Below, piece by piece: positions 50,633-60,854 of a stretch of DNA of 64,000 nucleotides. The notes under the pieces were generated by a model. The model worked only from the letters and a program-made list of their open reading frames with translations, was not told the DNA's origin and made no database searches. The translations under genes were made by a program, and so were the position numbers. Position 1 is the stretch's first letter, and each line of letters begins with the position of its first letter. The stretch lies in assembly GCA_013289045.1 (NCBI GenBank), contig JABDAU010000010.1:1-64000 (forward strand), written 5' to 3'. Source of the stretch: Bacteroidota bacterium (GTDB lineage Bacteria; Bacteroidota; Bacteroidia; Sphingobacteriales; Sphingobacteriaceae).

Positions 50633-53479
50633 TCATTTTACCCCCATCTCTTTCTTCAAAAACATCCCTGTAAAACTTTCCTTCACCTTACACAAACCCT
50701 CAGGTGTGCCACTAAACAATATCTTACCACCACCTGAGCCACCTTCAGGGCCAAGGTCTATCACATGGTCCACAACTTTTATCACGTCCAGGTTATGCTC
50801 AATTACCAATACGGTATTGCCTTTGTCAACTAGTTGGTTCAGTACACCGAGCAGTACATTGATGTCTTCAAAATGCAAACCTGTGGTTGGTTCGTCGAGG
50901 ATATAGAAGGTGTTGCCGGTATCTTTTTTAGAAAGCTCGGTTGCCAGTTTTACACGCTGCGCTTCACCGCCGGATAGGGTGGTTGATGCCTGCCCAAGCC
51001 TGATGTAGCCTAAGCCAACATCTAACAGCGTTTTTACCTTGCGGTATATCGGTGGAATATGCTCAAAAAATGGCGTAGCATCTTCAATGCTCATATCCAG
51101 CACATCGCTGATGGATTTTCCGCGATAACGTACTTCCAGCGTTTCGCGGTTGTAGCGCCTGCCGCCACATTCCTCGCAGGGTACCTGTACATCGGGCAGG
51201 AAATTCATTTCTATCACCTTCATACCGGCGCCCTGGCAGGTTTCGCAGCGGCCACCTTTTACGTTGAACGAGAAGCGACCGGGTTTGTAACCACGGATCT
51301 TCGATTCGGGCAGCTGCACATACAGGTTACGGATATCCGAAAACACACCGGTATAAGTAGCCGGGTTTGAGCGCGGCGTACGACCGATCGGTGTCTGATC
51401 GATCTCGATCACTTTATCTACATTTTCCAGGCCTTCTATCTTCTCATAAGGCAAAGGCTGTTTCTTAGCCCTGAAAAAATGATGGTTCAGTATCGGGTAT
51501 AACGTTTCGGTGATCAGGCTGGATTTTCCGCTGCCTGACACGCCGGTTATACCGATCATTTTGCCAAGCGGAAATTCAACGCTAACCTTTTTGAGGTTAT
51601 GGCCGGTGGCGTTTTTGAGCTTTAATGATTTCTCGTTACCGGCGCGGCGCTTTTTAGGTATTGCGATCTCCCGCTCGCCGTTGATGTACGATGTGGTGAG
51701 CGTATGTTTCTTCATCAGCTCTGCAGGTGTGCCTTCAGCAACCACTTCGCCGCCATGAACACCTGCTGCCGGGCCCATGTCTATTACATAGTCGGCCTCG
51801 AGGATCATGTCCTTATCGTGCTCTACAACCAATACGGAATTGCCGAGGTCGCGCAGGTTTTTGAGTGCTTTTATCAAGCGCTCATTGTCACGTTGGTGCA
51901 ATCCTATGCTCGGTTCGTCGAGGATGTACATCACGTTCATCAATTGCGAGCCGATCTGCGTGGCCAAACGGATACGCTGCGCTTCGCCGCCGGATAAAGT
52001 CCTTGCGGTTCTGTCAAGCGTTAAATAACTTAAGCCAACATCCAGCAGGAATACAATCCGCGCACGAATCTCCTTCAATATTTCTTTAGCGATAACGTTT
52101 TGGCGCTCGTTCAGCCTGTCCTCTATGTTATTAAACCAATCCTGCAGCACATTAATATCCATACAGGCCAGCTCGAAGATGTTTTTGTTATCAACCTTAA
52201 AGTGCAATGATTCCTTTTTCAGGCGCGCGCCGTCGCAAACCGGGCAGGTTTTTAGTACGCGGTAGTTCTCCATGTCGTCCATGTCATCATCGCTGCGGCG
52301 TTCCTGCTGCTCTTCCAGCATACGAATAATACCATCGAAGGTAATCTGATAGCTTTGTACGTTCCATTTGTTGTATTCAACAGCTACGGTCAGCATTTCG
52401 GTTGTGCCGTTCAGGATGATGTCGAGTTTTTCGCGTTCCAGCTTTTCTATCGGGGTAGAAAGACTGAACTCATATTTCTTCGCCAGCGCTTTCAACACCT
52501 GGAAGATCCACGTCTCGCGGTATTCGCCCAAAGGCGCTAAACCGCCGTTTAAAATGCTCAGTTTTGGGTTGGGGATAACAGATGCTTCATCCACCTCGAA
52601 GATATAACCCAGGCCATTGCATTTTTCGCAGGCGCCGTATGGTGAGTTGAAAGAGAACGTATTTGGCTGCGGCTCGTCGTAGGAGATGCCCGAAACCGGG
52701 TCCATCAAATACTTGCTGAAATAGAACACATTATTGTCCTTATCCGCAATCCTGATAATACCTTTTGCTGTTTTTAGTGCCGATTGTATGGAAGTATGCA
52801 AACGCTTGGCATCCTGTGAACTTACCTGCAGACGGTCGACCACAATATCAATGTCGTGGATCTTATAACGGTCCACCTGCATTTTGGGCTCAACATCCAT
52901 AATAGCGCCATCTACCCAAACTTTCAGGAAGCCCTGTTTACGGATCTGCTCGAATAATTCGCGGTAGTGACCCTTGCGCGCTTTTACCACCGGCGCAAGG
53001 ATGTTGATGGGCTGGCCGTCAAACCGGTCGAAAATGGTTTTCAGGATCTGGTCTTCAGACATGCGCTCCATTTTCTCGCCCGTCTCGTATGAATACGCTT
53101 CACCGATACGGGCAAACAACAAACGCATAAAATCGTAGATCTCCGTAATGGTACCTACGGTAGAGCGGGGATTCTTGCTGGTGGTTTTTTGCTCTATGGC
53201 AATCACCGGGCTCAAACCGCTCACTTTGTCAACATCCGGGCGTTCCATGCCACCCATGAATTGTCGGGAGTAGGCCGAAAATGTTTCCATGTAGCGGCGC
53301 TGTCCTTCTGCATAAATGGTGTCAAACGCTAATGACGATTTCCCGCTGCCACTCAAACCAGTGATCACCACCAGCTGGTTACGCGGAAAGGAAACGTCTA
53401 TATTTTTTAAGTTATGCACCCGGGCTCCGAACACTTCCACTTCGCTTTGCTCGCCAAGGTCAACAGGTTTATTGATCAT
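50633..53479 (-). CDS. uvrA: UvrABC excinuclease subunit A
   Basis: 948 residues. Two ABC ATPase modules: Walker A GLSGSGKSSL and GVSGSGKSSL, signatures TLSGGEAQRIRLAT and TLSGGEAQRVKLAT, and Walker B regions YILDEPSIGLHQRD and YILDEPTTGLHFED. Zinc sites are CEKCNGLGYI with CPVCDGARL, and CETCQGAGM with CEECGGRRYN. All needed parts for nucleotide-excision repair damage recognition are present. Confidence 0.97.
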   Translation of the reverse strand: MINKPVDLGEQSEVEVFGARVHNLKNIDVSFPRNQLVVITGLSGSGKSSLAFDTIYAEGQRRYMETFSAYSRQFMGGMERPDVDKVSGLSPVIAIEQKTTSKNPRSTVGTITEIYDFMRLLFARIGEAYSYETGEKMERMSEDQILKTIFDRFDGQPINILAPVVKARKGHYRELFEQIRKQGFLKVWVDGAIMDVEPKMQVDRYKIHDIDIVVDRLQVSSQDAKRLHTSIQSALKTAKGIIRIADKDNNVFYFSKYLMDPVSGISYDEPQPNTFSFNSPYGACEKCNGLGYIFEVDEASVIPNPKLSILNGGLAPLGEYRETWIFQVLKALAKKYEFSLSTPIEKLEREKLDIILNGTTEMLTVAVEYNKWNVQSYQITFDGIIRMLEEQQERRSDDDMDDMENYRVLKTCPVCDGARLKKESLHFKVDNKNIFELACMDINVLQDWFNNIEDRLNERQNVIAKEILKEIRARIVFLLDVGLSYLTLDRTARTLSGGEAQRIRLATQIGSQLMNVMYILDEPSIGLHQRDNERLIKALKNLRDLGNSVLVVEHDKDMILEADYVIDMGPAAGVHGGEVVAEGTPAELMKKHTLTTSYINGEREIAIPKKRRAGNEKSLKLKNATGHNLKKVSVEFPLGKMIGITGVSGSGKSSLITETLYPILNHHFFRAKKQPLPYEKIEGLENVDKVIEIDQTPIGRTPRSNPATYTGVFSDIRNLYVQLPESKIRGYKPGRFSFNVKGGRCETCQGAGMKVIEMNFLPDVQVPCEECGGRRYNRETLEVRYRGKSISDVLDMSIEDATPFFEHIPPIYRKVKTLLDVGLGYIRLGQASTTLSGGEAQRVKLATELSKKDTGNTFYILDEPTTGLHFEDINVLLGVLNQLVDKGNTVLVIEHNLDVIKVVDHVIDLGPEGGSGGGKILFSGTPEGLCKVKESFTGMFLKKEMGVK

Positions 53480-53496
53480 GTTTATTTAGTGATGGA

Positions 53497-53563
53497 GTGA
53501 ATTAGCGAATGAGTGAATAGAAGGCTTTGCCAAAATCACTCATTCACTCAATCAATAATTCAC
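53497..53563. repeat. GAGTGAAT inverted repeat upstream of uvrA
   Basis: GTGAATTAGCGAATGAGTGAA pairs imperfectly with CACTCATTCACTCAATCAAT and AATTCAC. Non-coding; begins 18 bp from the uvrA ATG. Confidence 0.5.
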
Positions 53564-53592
53564 ACATTGATTTTGCTACAAATATACGCAAA

Positions 53593-53626
53593 AAAGGCCG
53601 GTCTGCCATTTGGCAAACAGGCCTTT
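53593..53626 (-). terminator. Terminator after the lytic transglycosylase gene
   Basis: AAAGGCC / GGCCTTT outer stem with an inner TGCCA-TTTGGCA stem, followed on the minus strand by a U run. Confidence 0.75.
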
Positions 53627-53654
53627 ATCCGTGCTCGTCGGTAATTTTTACAAA

Positions 53655-54449
53655 TCAATTATAGGCCAGCAATTGCGTCGATGGCCTGGAATAAATTGAA
53701 GCCATTTTATAGCCATACTTTGTCGGCTTGCTGAGGATTTCCTTCATCGCAATGATGCTATATACATACGCACCCGTTTCGCGATTAAGATGCATACGGA
53801 AATAGTTGTCCTCGTTCTGCTTATTAATGGCCCTGGCCAGCTGTATCTCGCCATTGTTATAGGCAGCGGCAGCCAGTGTCCAGCTTTTGAAAATGCCGTG
53901 CAGCTCGAGGATATATTTGCAAGCCGCAAGGGTTGATTTACGCAGGTCCATTCGCTCGTCCCTGCCATGGCCTACTTTCAGGCCATAGGTGCGTGCCGTA
54001 CCGGGCATAAATTGCCAGATACCGGCAGCGCCGCGCGGCGAAATGCTCACGCAAAAGCCTGATTCAACCAATGGGATATACTTAAAATCCTCAGGAATAC
54101 CATGCGCCTTTAGTATCGGCACGATAATTGGAAACCATTTCTCGGCATTGCGTTGCAGTATGTAAGATTGTATGCAGGCAAAGTTGAGTTTGTTAAGCGT
54201 ATGGCTCATTTTGTGGTCAACTTTTTTATCGTTAACCGGCATAGCTTCGTTCGCGAAATTGAGCGTATTGTTTTCTGTTGTGTTACGTGTTACGTAGGTG
54301 AATTTTAAGGGATGTGAAGACATCGCAGGACTTTCAGTAACAGGGGGTTTTGAGATTGGACTGTTATTGATGACCCTTGAAAAAACAACCAACAGAGCGA
54401 TTACAGAGCACGTGATCAGGTGGACTTTTATCACTTCGTTTCTATTCAT
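53655..54449 (-). CDS. Membrane-anchored lytic transglycosylase (SLT domain)
   Basis: 264 residues. One N-terminal helix (LITCSVIALLVVFSRVI), a linker, then an SLT goose-type lysozyme domain at about 120-245 with catalytic Glu in VESGFCVSISP, GAAGIWQFMPGTARTYGL and AAAAYNNGEIQLARAI, like MltD without LysM repeats. It cleaves peptidoglycan from the periplasm side. Its own terminator follows. Confidence 0.92.
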   Translation of the reverse strand: MNRNEVIKVHLITCSVIALLVVFSRVINNSPISKPPVTESPAMSSHPLKFTYVTRNTTENNTLNFANEAMPVNDKKVDHKMSHTLNKLNFACIQSYILQRNAEKWFPIIVPILKAHGIPEDFKYIPLVESGFCVSISPRGAAGIWQFMPGTARTYGLKVGHGRDERMDLRKSTLAACKYILELHGIFKSWTLAAAAYNNGEIQLARAINKQNEDNYFRMHLNRETGAYVYSIIAMKEILSKPTKYGYKMASIYSRPSTQLLAYN

Positions 54450-54629
54450 ATTTTAACATTAAGTAAAAAACTTGCGGCAAAGGTAAGTTATATAAAGCAC
54501 ATTATCAAATACTTACCAATTGCTTAGTGTTTATGACGATTACACTAAGGCGAAAAATCGCGGTTTAAAGCAGTTTAAACGGTGATTTCAGGGTAGAACA
54601 AAAAAATGAAAAAAGTGTTTTATTTTTCG

Positions 54630-54637
54630 TACTTTTG
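54630..54637 (+). promoter_or_regulatory. -7 box of the pseudouridine synthase gene
   Basis: TACTTTTG, exact TAnnTTTG, 34 bp before the ATG; no clear -33 element. Confidence 0.45.
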
Positions 54638-54671
54638 TCCTCTCACGCTGGGAAGTGTTAATTGAAAAACT

Positions 54672-56258
54672 ATGGTATTTAAAAGACCAGGAAACGGCCG
54701 GAACGAAAGATCGGGCAACTCCTCAAACCGGGGCAACAGCTCCAACAACGGGCCAAAAAGATCAACCTCTTCGAGAGGTAAATCAGAAAACAGTTCTGAC
54801 AGGCCGAACAAAAATCAATCAAGTTTTAGTGGCGAACGTACCGGCAGCAGGCGGCCATCATCGGCAGCGGGCAGCAAACCGTATTCGGGCAGACCGACCG
54901 GTAGCAGCGACGAACGCCCGGCCAGGAAAAGTTTTTCAAGGGGCCCTGCTAACGAAGGCGGAGAAAAGCGCCCATATTCATCACCACGCAGCAGGCCAGC
55001 CGGTGACGGCGAACGCCCGGTCAGGAAAAGTTTTTCAAAAGGCCCAGGTAGCGAAGGCGGCGAAAAACGCCCTTACTCGTCACCACGCAGCAAACCGTAT
55101 ACGGGCAGACCGACCAGTGGCGATGATCGCCCGGCCAGGAAAAGTTTTTCAAGAGGCCCGGGTAGTGAAGGCGGCGAAAAAAGACCATACTCACCACAGC
55201 GCAGCAGGCCTTATTCCGGCAGACATGCAGCTGACGAGAACAAACCAAAACGCGAATATAATAGCCGCGATGACCGTGAAGGCGGCGAAAACAGGCCAAA
55301 ACGTGAGTTTAGCAGCCCCCGCGGCGATCGTGAAGGCGGCGAACGAAAAACCGGTAATTCAAGGCCGGCAGGTTCGCGCACACCACGCCCTACCGGAGAC
55401 CGTAAGTTTACCGGCAAACGCGACGGCGATTATAAAGCAAAACCATTCCGCAAGGAAAGAGATACAAATTCTGAATTCCGCGAACGCCCGGAAGCGCCTG
55501 CAAAATCAATGCGCGGCCGTAAGGAAAAGGCTGGTAAAGATGATCACCTGATCCGTCTTAACCGTTACATCGCCAACGCAGGGATCTGCTCACGCCGTAA
55601 AGCTGATGAGCTGATAGAAGCAGGCGTAGTATCGGTAAATGGCAATGTAATATCAGAACTCGGCTTTAAAGTAGACCCAACCAAAGACGAGATCCGCTAC
55701 AATGGCGAACTATTGAAGCGCGAAAAAAATGTTTATGTGCTTTTAAACAAGCCAAAAGATTATATCACTACAACCGATGATCCGCAGGAGCGCCGCACAG
55801 TGATGCATTTGGTGGAAAAAGCCAGTCGTGAGCGGATCTACCCGATAGGTCGCCTTGACAGGAACACTACCGGATTACTATTAATGACCAACGACGGCGA
55901 CCTTGCCGAAAAATTATCGCACCCGCGCAGCAACGTTACCAAATTATACCAGGTTGAATTAAGCAAAAGCCTTACCCAGGGCGATTTGAACAAGATCTCT
56001 TTCGGCGTTGAGCTGGAAGATGGTTTGATAAAACCTGATGCGGTATCCTATGTACAAGGCGGCACCAAACGCGAAGTCGGCATACAGATCCATAGCGGCA
56101 AAAACCGCATCGTACGCCGTATTTTCGAACATCTTGGCTACGAAGTGGTAAAGCTTGACCGCGTAGTTTACGCCAACCTTACCAAAAAGGATCTGCCTCG
56201 CGGCAGGTGGCGTTACCTGGATGAGAAAGAAGTCATCCAGCTGAAGCATTTGATTTAA
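54672..56258 (+). CDS. rRNA pseudouridine synthase (RluB/RsuA family) with long repetitive basic N-terminus
   Basis: 528 residues. Residues ~1-290 are low-complexity, rich in Arg, Ser, Gly, Pro and Lys, with a tandem unit of ~40 residues (for example ERPARKSFSRGP ... EGGEKRPYSSP) repeated at least three times at ~80, 116 and 157. The S4 domain starts near 295 (LIRLNRYIANAGICSRRKAD), and the catalytic domain has GRLDRNTTGLLLMTNDGD with the nucleophilic Asp near 397. The tail is likely disordered and RNA-binding. Monocistronic. Confidence 0.92.
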   Translation: MVFKRPGNGRNERSGNSSNRGNSSNNGPKRSTSSRGKSENSSDRPNKNQSSFSGERTGSRRPSSAAGSKPYSGRPTGSSDERPARKSFSRGPANEGGEKRPYSSPRSRPAGDGERPVRKSFSKGPGSEGGEKRPYSSPRSKPYTGRPTSGDDRPARKSFSRGPGSEGGEKRPYSPQRSRPYSGRHAADENKPKREYNSRDDREGGENRPKREFSSPRGDREGGERKTGNSRPAGSRTPRPTGDRKFTGKRDGDYKAKPFRKERDTNSEFRERPEAPAKSMRGRKEKAGKDDHLIRLNRYIANAGICSRRKADELIEAGVVSVNGNVISELGFKVDPTKDEIRYNGELLKREKNVYVLLNKPKDYITTTDDPQERRTVMHLVEKASRERIYPIGRLDRNTTGLLLMTNDGDLAEKLSHPRSNVTKLYQVELSKSLTQGDLNKISFGVELEDGLIKPDAVSYVQGGTKREVGIQIHSGKNRIVRRIFEHLGYEVVKLDRVVYANLTKKDLPRGRWRYLDEKEVIQLKHLI

Positions 56259-56297
56259 TCATCACCCAGCCTGTTATCTGGCTTTTACTATCAAATA

Positions 56298-56445
56298 TGT
56301 CATTCCGACGAACAAGCATAAGGCTTGTGTGCGGGAGTGAGGAGGAATCTTTTGCGCTATGCATATAGCAAACATGTATGGTGCATAAGATCTCTCACCT
56401 GCCCCGAGCCGCAATGCCTATTGCTCGTGCAGGTTCGAGATGACA
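56298..56445. repeat. TGTCATTTCGAAC inverted-repeat element, copy 3
   Basis: 148 bp, ends TGTCATTCCGACGAAC and GTTCGAGATGACA, inner GGAATCTTTTGC / GTGCATAAGATCTC. It fills nearly half of the 346-bp gap 56259-56604. Confidence 0.8.
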
Positions 56446-56537
56446 TGGTTTGTTATTTGTCGTTTCACCTTTATAACTGCCTGCCGGTTTTATAAGTCAG
56501 CATCAGCCCACATAAAATAACCCTGATGACAGTATCG

Positions 56538-56563
56538 GGCGGTGCAGTAATAACTGCACCGCC
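56538..56563. terminator. Hairpin between convergent genes
   Basis: Perfect 11-bp arms GGCGGTGCAGT / ACTGCACCGCC with a 4-base loop; no strong U run on either strand, so termination is only plausible. Confidence 0.45.
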
Positions 56564-56604
56564 GTCAACATATCATACTTATAGTTAGGGGTATTAGCTT
56601 CGGG

Positions 56605-59600
56605 TTATAATCTTCCTACGTCGCCGCTTTCTACGCGTTTGCGGTATGACCAGTAGAAAGCTATAGGGAAGATGAAAAGATTGAAAATGGTATTGGTGAT
56701 CAAACCACCGATCACTACAATAGCCAGCGGTTTTGATGCCTCGGAACCGATACCGTGCGACATGGCCGCTGGCAACAAGCCGATTGCCGCCATCATGGCT
56801 GTCATCACAATCGGGCGCAAACGGTCCTGCACACCGGCGTACAGCGCATCGGGGAATGATTTCCAGCTGGCGTGATGTTTCAGATCTTTAATATTGGCCT
56901 TGAAACGGCTGATGAGGATCACGCCATTCTGCACGCAGATCCCAAACAGCGCGATGAAACCTATACCTGCCGAAATATTAAAATTCACACCCGTTATCAG
57001 TAACGCCAATATGCCGCCCATAATGGCGAATGGTACGTTGTTCAATACCAGCAACGAATCGCGGAAAGTACCGAACAGGATAAACAGGATAAAGAAGATA
57101 ATGAGCAAGCTGATCGGCACCACCTGCGAAAGCCGTTTGGTAGCGCGTTGCTGGTTCTCAAAGTCACCGGCCCATTGCAGGCGGTAGGCTTTGGGCAGTT
57201 TGATCTGTGCATTTACTTTGTCCTGCGCCTCTTTTATGGTGCTGCCCATATCGCGGCCACGGATAGAGAATTTAATAGCGCCATAACGCTCATTCTCATC
57301 ACGGAAAATAATGCTTAGGCCTGTGATCTTCCGGATATCGGCAATTTCACGCAACGGAACGTTTGTGCCGCTTAAGGTCGGTACACGCAAATCGCCGATG
57401 GAGGCCTCGTTATTCCTGAATTCTTCCGGGTAGCGTATGCGCAGGTCGAACTTTTTATCGCCTTCATATATTTGTGTAGCCGCTTTACCGCCGATGGCCA
57501 TTTCTATCGTCGCGTTAGCATCTGCTGCCACCACGCCATATTGCGCCATCTTGGCCTGGTTAAGGTCTATCTGTAATTCAGGCTGGCCCATGTTGCGCAG
57601 GATGCCAAGGTCTTCAATGCCTTTTACACCTTTTAATATATTCTGTATCCTGTCTTCCTGGCTTTCGATGTATTTGTAATCATCGCCAAACATTTTTACC
57701 ACTATCGAGCCTTTTACACCCGAAACGGCTTCCTCCACGTTATCCGAAATCGGCTGCGAAAAGTTAAGGTCAATACCGGGGAAATTCTTCAGTTTTTCCT
57801 GCATCCGCTGGATAAGCTCTTGCTTAGTCTCATGGCGTTTCCATTGGTCCTCGGGATAAATGTCTACGTGGAATTCTATATTATAGAACCCCGTCGCATC
57901 GGTACCGTCGTTAGGACGCCCTGTTTGCGACATAACCTGTTTTACCTCGTCGAAACTCAGGAAGATCTTTCGCATCTCGTTGGCCAGTGTAACCGACTGA
58001 TCAAGCGAAGTACTCAGCGGACCTGTAGCGCGCACATAAATAGCGCCTTCGTTCAGTTCCGGTAAAAATTCCGTACCCAACAAGGTGAAACAGAAGAGAC
58101 TTATCACCAAAGCAATAATGGCGACCGGGAAAACGATCTTGCGGCCTTTGAAACAGAAGTTGTAAAAGCGCATGGAGTTGCGCGTTACAAACTCTACAAA
58201 TACATTGTGCCGTTCCCTTACATTTTTATTGAGCAGCACACTGGCAAAAGCAGGCACGAACGTAAAGGTCATAATGAGCGCGCCGAGCAGGGCGAAACCC
58301 AGCGTCCATGCCAGCGGCGAGAACATCTTGCCTTCCACTTTCTCGAAGCTGAAGATCGGCAACAAACCGGTAATGATGATGAGCTTAGCAAAGAGAATAC
58401 CTTTACCGTTAACCATACATGCCTGCTTGATCATCCCAAGCTTGCTCAACTTGTTATAATTCTCCATGCCCACCTGTTTGGCCCGGTGGTCCAGCACCAC
58501 GAAGATCCCCTCCACCATGACGACGGCCCCATCTATGATGATACCAAAGTCGATAGCGCCCATAGAAAGCAGGTTGGCCGACATCCCCTTCAATTTCAAA
58601 CAGATAAAGGCAAACAGCAATGCCAGCGGGATGATGAGCGCTACAATAAGTGTAGTACGCCAATCGGCCATAAAGATCAAAACGATACAGGTCACGAAAA
58701 ATATACCCTCGGCCATATTGTGCAATACGGTACCAGTGGCAAAATCAACCAGGTCGCTGCGGTCGTAAAACTCCTTGATCTTCACATCGTCCGGAAGAAT
58801 TTTGTTATTAAGGTCCTCAATTTTTTGCTTAAGGGCCTTAATCACTACGCTCGGGTTTTCGCCCTTGCGCATCACCACAATGCCTTCAACCACGTCAGGA
58901 TCTTTGTCGCGGCCTACTTGTCCAAGGCGCGGCAGGGATGATTCGGTTACTTCAGCAATGGTCTTTACATATATAGGGGTACCTTTTATGTTATTAATTA
59001 CGATGTTCTTGATCTCGCCTATATCATTCAGCAAACCTACGCCACGCACAACATATGCCTGCCCGGCCTGCTGTATAATATCGCCGCCAACATTCACGTT
59101 GCTTTTGCTTACGGCATCATAGATCTGCAGCGGGGTTACATTGTATTGCACCGCTTTTTTAGGGTCGACGGTGATCTGGTAAGTTTTTACCTCGCCGCCA
59201 AAGCTGTTCAGATCGGCTATGCCGGGCACCGAGCGGATCTCGCGGTCAACCACCCAGTTCTCGATAGTAGTCAGTTCCTTTACGGATTTTTTGTTGCTGG
59301 TGAGTGTAAAGCGATAGATCTCGCCGGTCGGGCCGTATGGTGGCTCAATGTCCTGATCTGTGCCATCGGGCAGGTTGGCATCCGCAATGTGGTTATTTAC
59401 CTGCAAACGGGCGAATGCGTAATCCACATCATCGTCAAAAGAGATCTTTACTACCGAAAGCCCGAACAGTGACGATGAACGCACGCTGGTTTTGCGCTCC
59501 ACCGGGTTCATGGCGATCTCGATAGGGCGGGTAACAAATTTCTCAACCTCCTCGGCACTGCGGCCCGGCCATTGGGTAATGATGGTAACTTCGGTATTCG

Positions 59601-59736
59601 TTACATCCGGGAAGGCATCGATACTGAGGTTTTTAAAGCTGATATAGCCTGCAACAGCCAGTAAAGCCGTAACAAAGAATATGAAATACTTATTCTTTAG
59701 GGCAAACGATATAATATTGTTAATGAATTTGTTCAT
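56605..59736 (-). CDS. czcA: Heavy-metal efflux RND pump, CzcA type
   Basis: 1043 residues, inner-membrane HME-RND proton antiporter. TM1 lies in NIISFALKNKYFIFFVTAL, and two large periplasmic loops and 12 helices follow. TM4 carries GAIDFGIIIDGAVVMVEG near residue 391: the DFG-DGA-E motif of divalent-cation (Co/Zn/Cd) pumps rather than the VDAA form of CusA for Cu/Ag. It pairs with the adaptor and TolC-type genes upstream, one operon. Confidence 0.93.
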   Translation of the reverse strand: MNKFINNIISFALKNKYFIFFVTALLAVAGYISFKNLSIDAFPDVTNTEVTIITQWPGRSAEEVEKFVTRPIEIAMNPVERKTSVRSSSLFGLSVVKISFDDDVDYAFARLQVNNHIADANLPDGTDQDIEPPYGPTGEIYRFTLTSNKKSVKELTTIENWVVDREIRSVPGIADLNSFGGEVKTYQITVDPKKAVQYNVTPLQIYDAVSKSNVNVGGDIIQQAGQAYVVRGVGLLNDIGEIKNIVINNIKGTPIYVKTIAEVTESSLPRLGQVGRDKDPDVVEGIVVMRKGENPSVVIKALKQKIEDLNNKILPDDVKIKEFYDRSDLVDFATGTVLHNMAEGIFFVTCIVLIFMADWRTTLIVALIIPLALLFAFICLKLKGMSANLLSMGAIDFGIIIDGAVVMVEGIFVVLDHRAKQVGMENYNKLSKLGMIKQACMVNGKGILFAKLIIITGLLPIFSFEKVEGKMFSPLAWTLGFALLGALIMTFTFVPAFASVLLNKNVRERHNVFVEFVTRNSMRFYNFCFKGRKIVFPVAIIALVISLFCFTLLGTEFLPELNEGAIYVRATGPLSTSLDQSVTLANEMRKIFLSFDEVKQVMSQTGRPNDGTDATGFYNIEFHVDIYPEDQWKRHETKQELIQRMQEKLKNFPGIDLNFSQPISDNVEEAVSGVKGSIVVKMFGDDYKYIESQEDRIQNILKGVKGIEDLGILRNMGQPELQIDLNQAKMAQYGVVAADANATIEMAIGGKAATQIYEGDKKFDLRIRYPEEFRNNEASIGDLRVPTLSGTNVPLREIADIRKITGLSIIFRDENERYGAIKFSIRGRDMGSTIKEAQDKVNAQIKLPKAYRLQWAGDFENQQRATKRLSQVVPISLLIIFFILFILFGTFRDSLLVLNNVPFAIMGGILALLITGVNFNISAGIGFIALFGICVQNGVILISRFKANIKDLKHHASWKSFPDALYAGVQDRLRPIVMTAMMAAIGLLPAAMSHGIGSEASKPLAIVVIGGLITNTIFNLFIFPIAFYWSYRKRVESGDVGRL

Positions 59737-59759
59737 TTTCCTGGTATCAGTATCAGCAC

Positions 59760-60854
59760 TTAATCTTTTAACGATTCATACAAAAACAGCTGCCTCGAGG
59801 CCACAATAATGTCGCCGGGCTTTATGCCGCTGCTGATATAGGCGCGGTCCTCCACTTTTTTGGCGATGGTAACCGGCTGTATGCGCACATGCGCTTTACC
59901 GTCAACTATCAGTACATAATATTTGTCGTTATCAAAAATTAAGGCGTTTGCATTTACAAAGGGCAGGTCGGCACCTGATGTGCCTTTAATGCTGACATTG
60001 GCAAACATATCCGGCTTAAGCATATTGCCCGGGTTGGCTATCTTCACCCTTGCATGGATCACTTTGCTGTCCGGGTCGAGGATGTTATCGATCTTGTCGA
60101 TCTTGCCATCAAAAACTTTATCCGGGTAGGACAGGGTGGTGATCTTCACCGGGTCGCCAACTTTTACGTTGGATATGTCCGACTCGTAGATATTGATGAG
60201 CACATACACATCGGCCAGGTCGGCAATGGTAAACAGGTTCTGACCATTGTCCGCCCTGACCTCCGTGTTATCCGTCACATTCTTATCCACCACAAATCCT
60301 CCTATCGGCGCTTTGATTACATAGCCCTCGCCGTTGCCGGTATTGATCTGCGTAACTACGCCTGCACGTTTATTTTCTGCTTCTGCTTTATCGTAATCAG
60401 CCTGTGCTTCTTCCAGATCCTTCTGCGAAGCGAGGCCGCCCTTGTACATATCTTTGGTGGATTCCAGGGTACGACGGGCGCTTCTCAGATCCGCTTGTGA
60501 TGAAACCAGGTCTTTATTGAAAGTTGCCATTTCGGCGCTTTTCAAAACGCCAAGTGTTTGGCCTTTTTGCACCACATCGCCAAGCTGCACATGTACGCCC
60601 TGTACTATACCGCTCACCATCGGGAATACTTTTACCATTTTGTTTTCATCCGGCGCGATAGAACCTGTCAGCGTAAGTTCCGAAACCGCGTTAGCTTCCT
60701 GCACGGTATCCATCAGCAGGCTTTTCAGCAGCGTGTCGGTTACCTCGAACTTGGCATCCTTTTCGGGTGTTTCGGCGTGATGGCAGCTTTGCATGAGTAA
60801 ACCGGCCATGCAAAAGGCAGCTGTAATCGGTAATATTTTATGTAGATGACGCAT
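59760..60854 (-). CDS. czcB: RND efflux periplasmic adaptor (CzcB-like lipoprotein)
   Basis: 364 residues. Lipobox QSC near residue 24 followed by a His-rich HHAETPEKD; HlyD-like barrel-sandwich hybrid (VSGIVQGVHVQLGDVVQKGQ, ~80-100), coiled-coil hairpin (~105-165 with SQADLRSARRTLEST and KDLEEAQADYDKAEAE), then VIKAPIGGFVVD. It bridges pump and outer-membrane channel. It ends 23 bp before czcA, and its start shares a base with the stop of the channel gene. Confidence 0.93.
   Translation of the reverse strand: MRHLHKILPITAAFCMAGLLMQSCHHAETPEKDAKFEVTDTLLKSLLMDTVQEANAVSELTLTGSIAPDENKMVKVFPMVSGIVQGVHVQLGDVVQKGQTLGVLKSAEMATFNKDLVSSQADLRSARRTLESTKDMYKGGLASQKDLEEAQADYDKAEAENKRAGVVTQINTGNGEGYVIKAPIGGFVVDKNVTDNTEVRADNGQNLFTIADLADVYVLINIYESDISNVKVGDPVKITTLSYPDKVFDGKIDKIDNILDPDSKVIHARVKIANPGNMLKPDMFANVSIKGTSGADLPFVNANALIFDNDKYYVLIVDGKAHVRIQPVTIAKKVEDRAYISSGIKPGDIIVASRQLFLYESLKD

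Noticed and set aside
54655-55551. Long +1 frame inside the pseudouridine synthase N-terminus
   Set aside because: It is an overlapping read of the low-complexity repeats; the other frame continues into the S4 and catalytic domains.
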